A stretch of DNA of 46,339 nucleotides from Azonexus sp. (GTDB lineage: Bacteria; Pseudomonadota; Gammaproteobacteria; Burkholderiales; Rhodocyclaceae). Each line of letters begins with the position of its first letter. Position 1 is the stretch's first letter. Below are positions 41,818-46,339 of the stretch, in pieces. A model generated the notes under the pieces. That model had not been told where the DNA came from and ran no database searches. It was given only the letters and a program-made list of their open reading frames with translations. Position numbers and translations under genes: made by a program. Where the stretch lies: assembly GCA_031260295.1 (NCBI GenBank), contig JAIRKE010000069.1, positions 1-46,339 on the forward strand. The letters are read 5' to 3'.

Positions 41818-42591
41818 ATGCCGAAATTCGCTGCCAATCTCAGCTTTCTGTTCACCGAGGTCCCGTTTCCCGAGCGTTTCGCGCACGCTGCGGCGGCTGG
41901 CTTCCTGGGGGTCGAAGCTCTGTTTCCCTACGACTGGCCGGCCGACGAGGTGGCCGCATGGTTGGGCGCCGCCAAGCTCGAGCAAGTGCTGTTCAACCTG
42001 TCGCCGGGTGACTGGGTGGCCGGCGAGCGTGGTTTGGCCTGCCTGCCCGGACGGCAGGACGAATTTGCCGAGAGCGTCGAACAGGCGCTGACCTACGCGC
42101 AGCGGCTCAATTGCCGGCGTCTGCACTGCATGGCCGGTTTGCGTCCGGCCGGCATCGCCGAGGCCGAACTGGAAGCGACCTACATCGCCAACCTGCGCCA
42201 CGTTGCCGACCGTCTGGCGAGCATCGGCGCAACGGTGACTATGGAGCCGATCAACAGCCGCATCGACATGCCCGGCTACTGGCTCGACGACATCGACCGG
42301 GCGGGGCGTCTGCTCGACGCCATCGGCCGCGACAATGTCGGTTTACAACTTGACCTCTACCATGCCCAAGTTATGCAAGGCGATTTGGCGCGCACGGTAC
42401 GGGCCCATTTCGGGCGCATCGCCCACATCCAGATAGCCGATAATCCCGGGCGGCACGAACCAGGAAGTGGTGAAATCCACTATCCCTACCTGTTTGAGCT
42501 GCTTGACCGGCTCGGTTACGCCGGCTGGGTCGGCTGCGAATACCGGCCATTGACGACTACCGAGGCTGGCCTCGGCTGGCTGCCGCGCTGA
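41818..42591 (+). CDS. hyi: Hydroxypyruvate isomerase
   Basis: A 257-residue TIM-barrel of the xylose-isomerase-like group. Typical blocks are FAANLSFLFTEVPFPERF at the start, GVEALFPYDWP, and TMEPINSRIDMPGYWL with the metal Glu. Further on come LQLDLYHAQVMQGDL, HIQIADNPGRHEPGSGEI and GCEYRP. It interconverts hydroxypyruvate and tartronate semialdehyde. It fits with the glxR-like reductase at 14753, although they are 26 kb apart and no glyoxylate carboligase is visible. ATG at 41818 chosen from alignment to the family; an in-frame ATG at 41806 is possible. A TATACT near 41784 may be its -10 element. Confidence 0.9.
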   Translation: MPKFAANLSFLFTEVPFPERFAHAAAAGFLGVEALFPYDWPADEVAAWLGAAKLEQVLFNLSPGDWVAGERGLACLPGRQDEFAESVEQALTYAQRLNCRRLHCMAGLRPAGIAEAELEATYIANLRHVADRLASIGATVTMEPINSRIDMPGYWLDDIDRAGRLLDAIGRDNVGLQLDLYHAQVMQGDLARTVRAHFGRIAHIQIADNPGRHEPGSGEIHYPYLFELLDRLGYAGWVGCEYRPLTTTEAGLGWLPR

Positions 42592-42613
42592 ATCCGCGCG
42601 GCACACTCGCCGC

Positions 42614-42649
42614 CACACCTGCCGCCAGATGGCGGCAGGTGTGCGTTTT
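42614..42649. terminator. Terminator between convergent hyi and the alcohol dehydrogenase
   Basis: Perfect 13-bp stem CACACCTGCCGCC/GGCGGCAGGTGTG with loop AGAT, followed by CGTTTT on the plus strand. It ends hyi and may also act on the opposing gene. Confidence 0.8.
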
Positions 42650-42654
42650 GGTGC

Positions 42655-43749
42655 TTAGGGCTTGATCGCGATTTTCAGCACGCCGTCGCGCTGGTTGGCG
42701 AAGAGATCGTAGGCGGCCACGATGTCGTCCAGCTTGTAGGTGTGCGTCACCAGCACGCCGAGGTCGACCCGGCTGGAGGCGACCACGTTCATCAGGCGGC
42801 GCAAGCGTTCCTTGCCGCCCGGACAGAGCGCGGTGTTGATGCGGTGATCGCCGAGGCCGGCCGCAAAGGCTGCCAGCGGAATCTTCAGATCGGTGGAATA
42901 GACGCCCAGGCTGGACAGGGTGCCGCCCGGCTTGAGCACGCGCAAGGCCGACTCGAAAGTGTTTTGCGTGCCCAGCGCCTCGATGGCCGAATCGGCGCCG
43001 CGGCCGCCGGTGAGCCGGAGGACTTCCGATACCACGTCGCAATTTTTGAAATTGAGCGTGATGTCGGCGCCCATGACTTTCGAGATGCCCAGGCGGTGAT
43101 CGTTGCCATCGACCGCGATGACGGTGGTCGCACCGAGCAGGCGGGCGCCAGCGGTGGCGCACAGGCCGATTGGGCCTTGGGCGAAGACGACCACGGTGTC
43201 GCCGAGCTTGATGTTGGCGTTTTCGGCGCCCTTGAAACCGGTGGACATGATGTCCGGGCACATCAGCACTTGCTCATCGGTCAGGCCGTCGGGGATCGGC
43301 GCGAGGTTGGCCTGGGCGTCGGGCACCAGCACGTAGTCGGCCTGGGTGCCGTCGATCAGGTTGCCGAAACGCCAGCCGGCGGTAGCCTTGTAGCCGTGGC
43401 CGCCGCATTGCCCGCTGGGGATGAGGTAGCTGCCGTCCTGCGATGGCGCGCCGTCCTGGCAGGCATAGGAGGTGAAGCTGGGGCAGATGGCGCCGGCGAT
43501 CACGCGCTGGCCTTCTTTGTAACCTTGCACGGAGCTGCCCAGTTTCTCGATCACGCCGACGGGTTCGTGGCCGATGGTGAGGCCGGGCTTGACCGGATAT
43601 TCGCCCTTGAGAATGTGTACGTCGGTGCCGCAGATGGTCGTGGTCGTGATGCGGATCAGCGCGTCGTTGGGGCCGACTTCCGGAATCGGCTTGTCGATCA
43701 GCTCGATACGGCCCGGCGCGACGAAAACGGTTGCCTTCATTTTGCTCAT
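42655..43749 (-). CDS. Zinc-dependent alcohol dehydrogenase (MDR family)
   Basis: A 364-residue medium-chain dehydrogenase. The catalytic zinc site includes TTICGTDVHILKGE and GHEPVGVIEKLG. The NAD-binding fold has VVVFAQGPIGLCATAGARLL with a following acidic residue (VDGNDHR), suggesting NAD over NADP. The four-cysteine structural zinc lobe of classical liver enzymes is not intact. Relatives act on secondary alcohols or short primary alcohols; the substrate is not certain. The ATG at 43749 follows GGTGAGGACACC; an upstream in-frame start was rejected because it adds unlike residues. The 269 bases to the divergent phosphatase gene show no clear motif. Confidence 0.9.
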   Translation of the reverse strand: MSKMKATVFVAPGRIELIDKPIPEVGPNDALIRITTTTICGTDVHILKGEYPVKPGLTIGHEPVGVIEKLGSSVQGYKEGQRVIAGAICPSFTSYACQDGAPSQDGSYLIPSGQCGGHGYKATAGWRFGNLIDGTQADYVLVPDAQANLAPIPDGLTDEQVLMCPDIMSTGFKGAENANIKLGDTVVVFAQGPIGLCATAGARLLGATTVIAVDGNDHRLGISKVMGADITLNFKNCDVVSEVLRLTGGRGADSAIEALGTQNTFESALRVLKPGGTLSSLGVYSTDLKIPLAAFAAGLGDHRINTALCPGGKERLRRLMNVVASSRVDLGVLVTHTYKLDDIVAAYDLFANQRDGVLKIAIKP

Positions 43750-44018
43750 GGTGTCCTCACCTTGTGGATAACGATGTTCGATTATGTGGATGTTGCGCCG
43801 CGCCCGTAGTCGGTACGGGATCGACAGGCAATTATGGCTGGCCGCCTTTGCTTGAGGCAAGCCCGTTTGGCCAGGAAATCGTACTAGTCAATCACGACAG
43901 TTGGCTTTTTTGCCGCCGACCGCGCCGCCGGCAACCCGGCCGGGACGCCTCACCGATCCAGCGAGCGGATGGCAGGCCAGCCATTCGTGATAACCTTTCC
44001 CTCCGCAAAGGAGAGGAA

Positions 44019-44819
44019 ATGCCGCTGACAATCGATGCCTGTGCCGCGCAGCATCAGGGGGATCGCAAGGAACAGCAGGATCGGGTCGCGATCTTGCCGC
44101 ATCCGCGCCGGCGCGGCGTCGCCCTGGCCGTGGTCGCCGACGGCATGGGCGGGCACACCGGCGGGGCGCTGGCCGCCGAGCAGGTGATCCACACGGCGAA
44201 GAATAATCTGGAGCGCTTCTCGCCGGACGAGGAAAGCCCGCGCTGCCTGCTAGAAAACAGCATGAGCGAGGCGCACACCATGATCAAGGCCTCGCGCTAC
44301 ATGAACGAGAAGGACCCGCACAGTACCGCCGTGATGCTGCTGTTGCAGCCCGACAAGGCGACCTGGGGGTACTGCGGTGACAGCCGCCTGTACCATTTTC
44401 GCGGCGGCCAGTTGCAGTATCGCACGGTCGACCACTCCTATGTCGAACATCTGATCGCCATCGGCCGCATCACGCCCGAACAGGCGCTGACCCATCCCAA
44501 CCGCAACGTTCTGCTGACTTCGCTGGGCGGCCAGGAGAGTCCGCTGTTCGATTTTTCCGAGTCGACCGATCTGGTCGCCGGCGATTCCTTCCTGCTCTGC
44601 TCGGATGGTCTCTGGGCCTATTTCGAGGACGAGGAACTTGCCGCGCTGATCGACGGCAATACGGCGCGCATGGCCTGCGAAATGCTGATCGACATCGCCC
44701 GCAAACGCGCCGCTGGCGGCGGCGACAATTTGTCGCTGGCCATCGTCAAGCTGATCGAGGTGGCACCGGTGGCCAAATCGGTGCCGCCGCCGGGCTTCAC
44801 GCCGCGGCCGCGCGGCTAA
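44019..44819 (+). CDS. PP2C-family serine/threonine protein phosphatase
   Basis: A 266-residue cytoplasmic phosphatase with all main PP2C motifs: AQHQGDRKEQQDR, VVADGMGGHTGG (metal Asp and Gly), WGYCGDSRLYHFR, LLCSDGLWAY and GGGDNLSLAIV. Such proteins remove phosphate from Ser/Thr in bacterial kinase circuits, often beside an Hanks-type kinase or type VI secretion genes, but none is adjacent here. GGAGAGG lies ahead of the ATG at 44019; a longer frame upstream has no supporting site. Ends just before a bidirectional terminator. Confidence 0.93.
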   Translation: MPLTIDACAAQHQGDRKEQQDRVAILPHPRRRGVALAVVADGMGGHTGGALAAEQVIHTAKNNLERFSPDEESPRCLLENSMSEAHTMIKASRYMNEKDPHSTAVMLLLQPDKATWGYCGDSRLYHFRGGQLQYRTVDHSYVEHLIAIGRITPEQALTHPNRNVLLTSLGGQESPLFDFSESTDLVAGDSFLLCSDGLWAYFEDEELAALIDGNTARMACEMLIDIARKRAAGGGDNLSLAIVKLIEVAPVAKSVPPPGFTPRPRG

Positions 44820-44822
44820 GAC

Positions 44823-44850
44823 AAAAAAAACGCCCGGCTGGGCGTTTTTT
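44823..44850. terminator. Bidirectional terminator between the PP2C gene and rhlE
   Basis: Short stem CGCCC/GGGCG (44831-44844) with loop GGCT, eight A before and six T after. It can end both convergent genes. Confidence 0.85.
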
Positions 44851-44869
44851 ATTTGGCGGGCGAGCGCAC

Positions 44870-46339
<1,470 letters not shown>

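Overview
The window looks like a chromosomal segment of a Gram-negative betaproteobacterium, most likely from the Rhodocyclales (Dechloromonas/Azonexus-like). This rests on high G+C (about 65-70 % in most genes by eye), an outer-membrane and periplasmic gene set, a PhoP/PhoQ-type kinase pair, c-type cytochromes, a LapD/LapG biofilm switch and a GlnE-YhdP-Nit-TldD block. The placement is inference; no rRNA or other marker gene is present.

Layout. (1) 1-3498: a cassette of a truncated alkaline-phosphatase-superfamily transferase, a PmtA-like phospholipid N-methyltransferase and a membrane sulfatase-like transferase. It is much richer in A+T than the rest and is probably acquired. (2) 3581-9353: the Lap adhesin-retention switch (lapD, lapG, divergent lapE-like tolC), with a CYTH-CHAD gene translationally coupled to lapD. 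(3) 9406-14408: a SulP-STAS-cNMP transporter, a small cytochrome c, an MFS carrier and a FliD-C-like protein behind a candidate sigma-54 promoter. (4) 14753-17198: two tandem beta-hydroxyacid dehydrogenases coupled to a YcgR/PilZ c-di-GMP effector, followed by a palindromic MITE with a TAAG target duplication that includes the stop codon of the PilZ gene. (5) 17375-20563: zur and a ZIP transporter around a perfect dyad operator, then a chemoreceptor. (6) 20580-25359: kinase, regulator and two small periplasmic genes, divergent from a frameshifted PepSY gene and a haem/FAD transmembrane reductase.

(7) 25379-28253: an mtnA-aldolase-dmeF operon with start/stop overlaps at both junctions. The aldolase looks like the FucA-type Ald2 of the DHAP shunt for 5'-methylthioadenosine salvage. 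It carries an exactly 66-codon in-frame insertion whose DNA resembles the right end of an IS200/IS605 element. (8) 28401-38692: mscL, glnE, then yhdP-nit-tldD-cytochrome c4-like genes. (9) 38838-46339: a stand-alone periplasmic PilJ-domain protein, aroG with a long structured leader, PduO-type cobalamin adenosyltransferase, hydroxypyruvate isomerase, a zinc alcohol dehydrogenase, a PP2C phosphatase and rhlE (cut by the window edge).

Themes. c-di-GMP and surface behaviour recur (LapD, YcgR, chemoreceptor, PilJ protein, FliD-like protein). So does metal handling (Zur/ZIP, DmeF, PepSY/reductase module). The most distinctive observations are the in-frame mobile-element remnant in the aldolase, the MITE that preserves a stop codon, the 5-bp duplication that breaks a PepSY signal peptide, and mutually exclusive stem pairings upstream of aroG.
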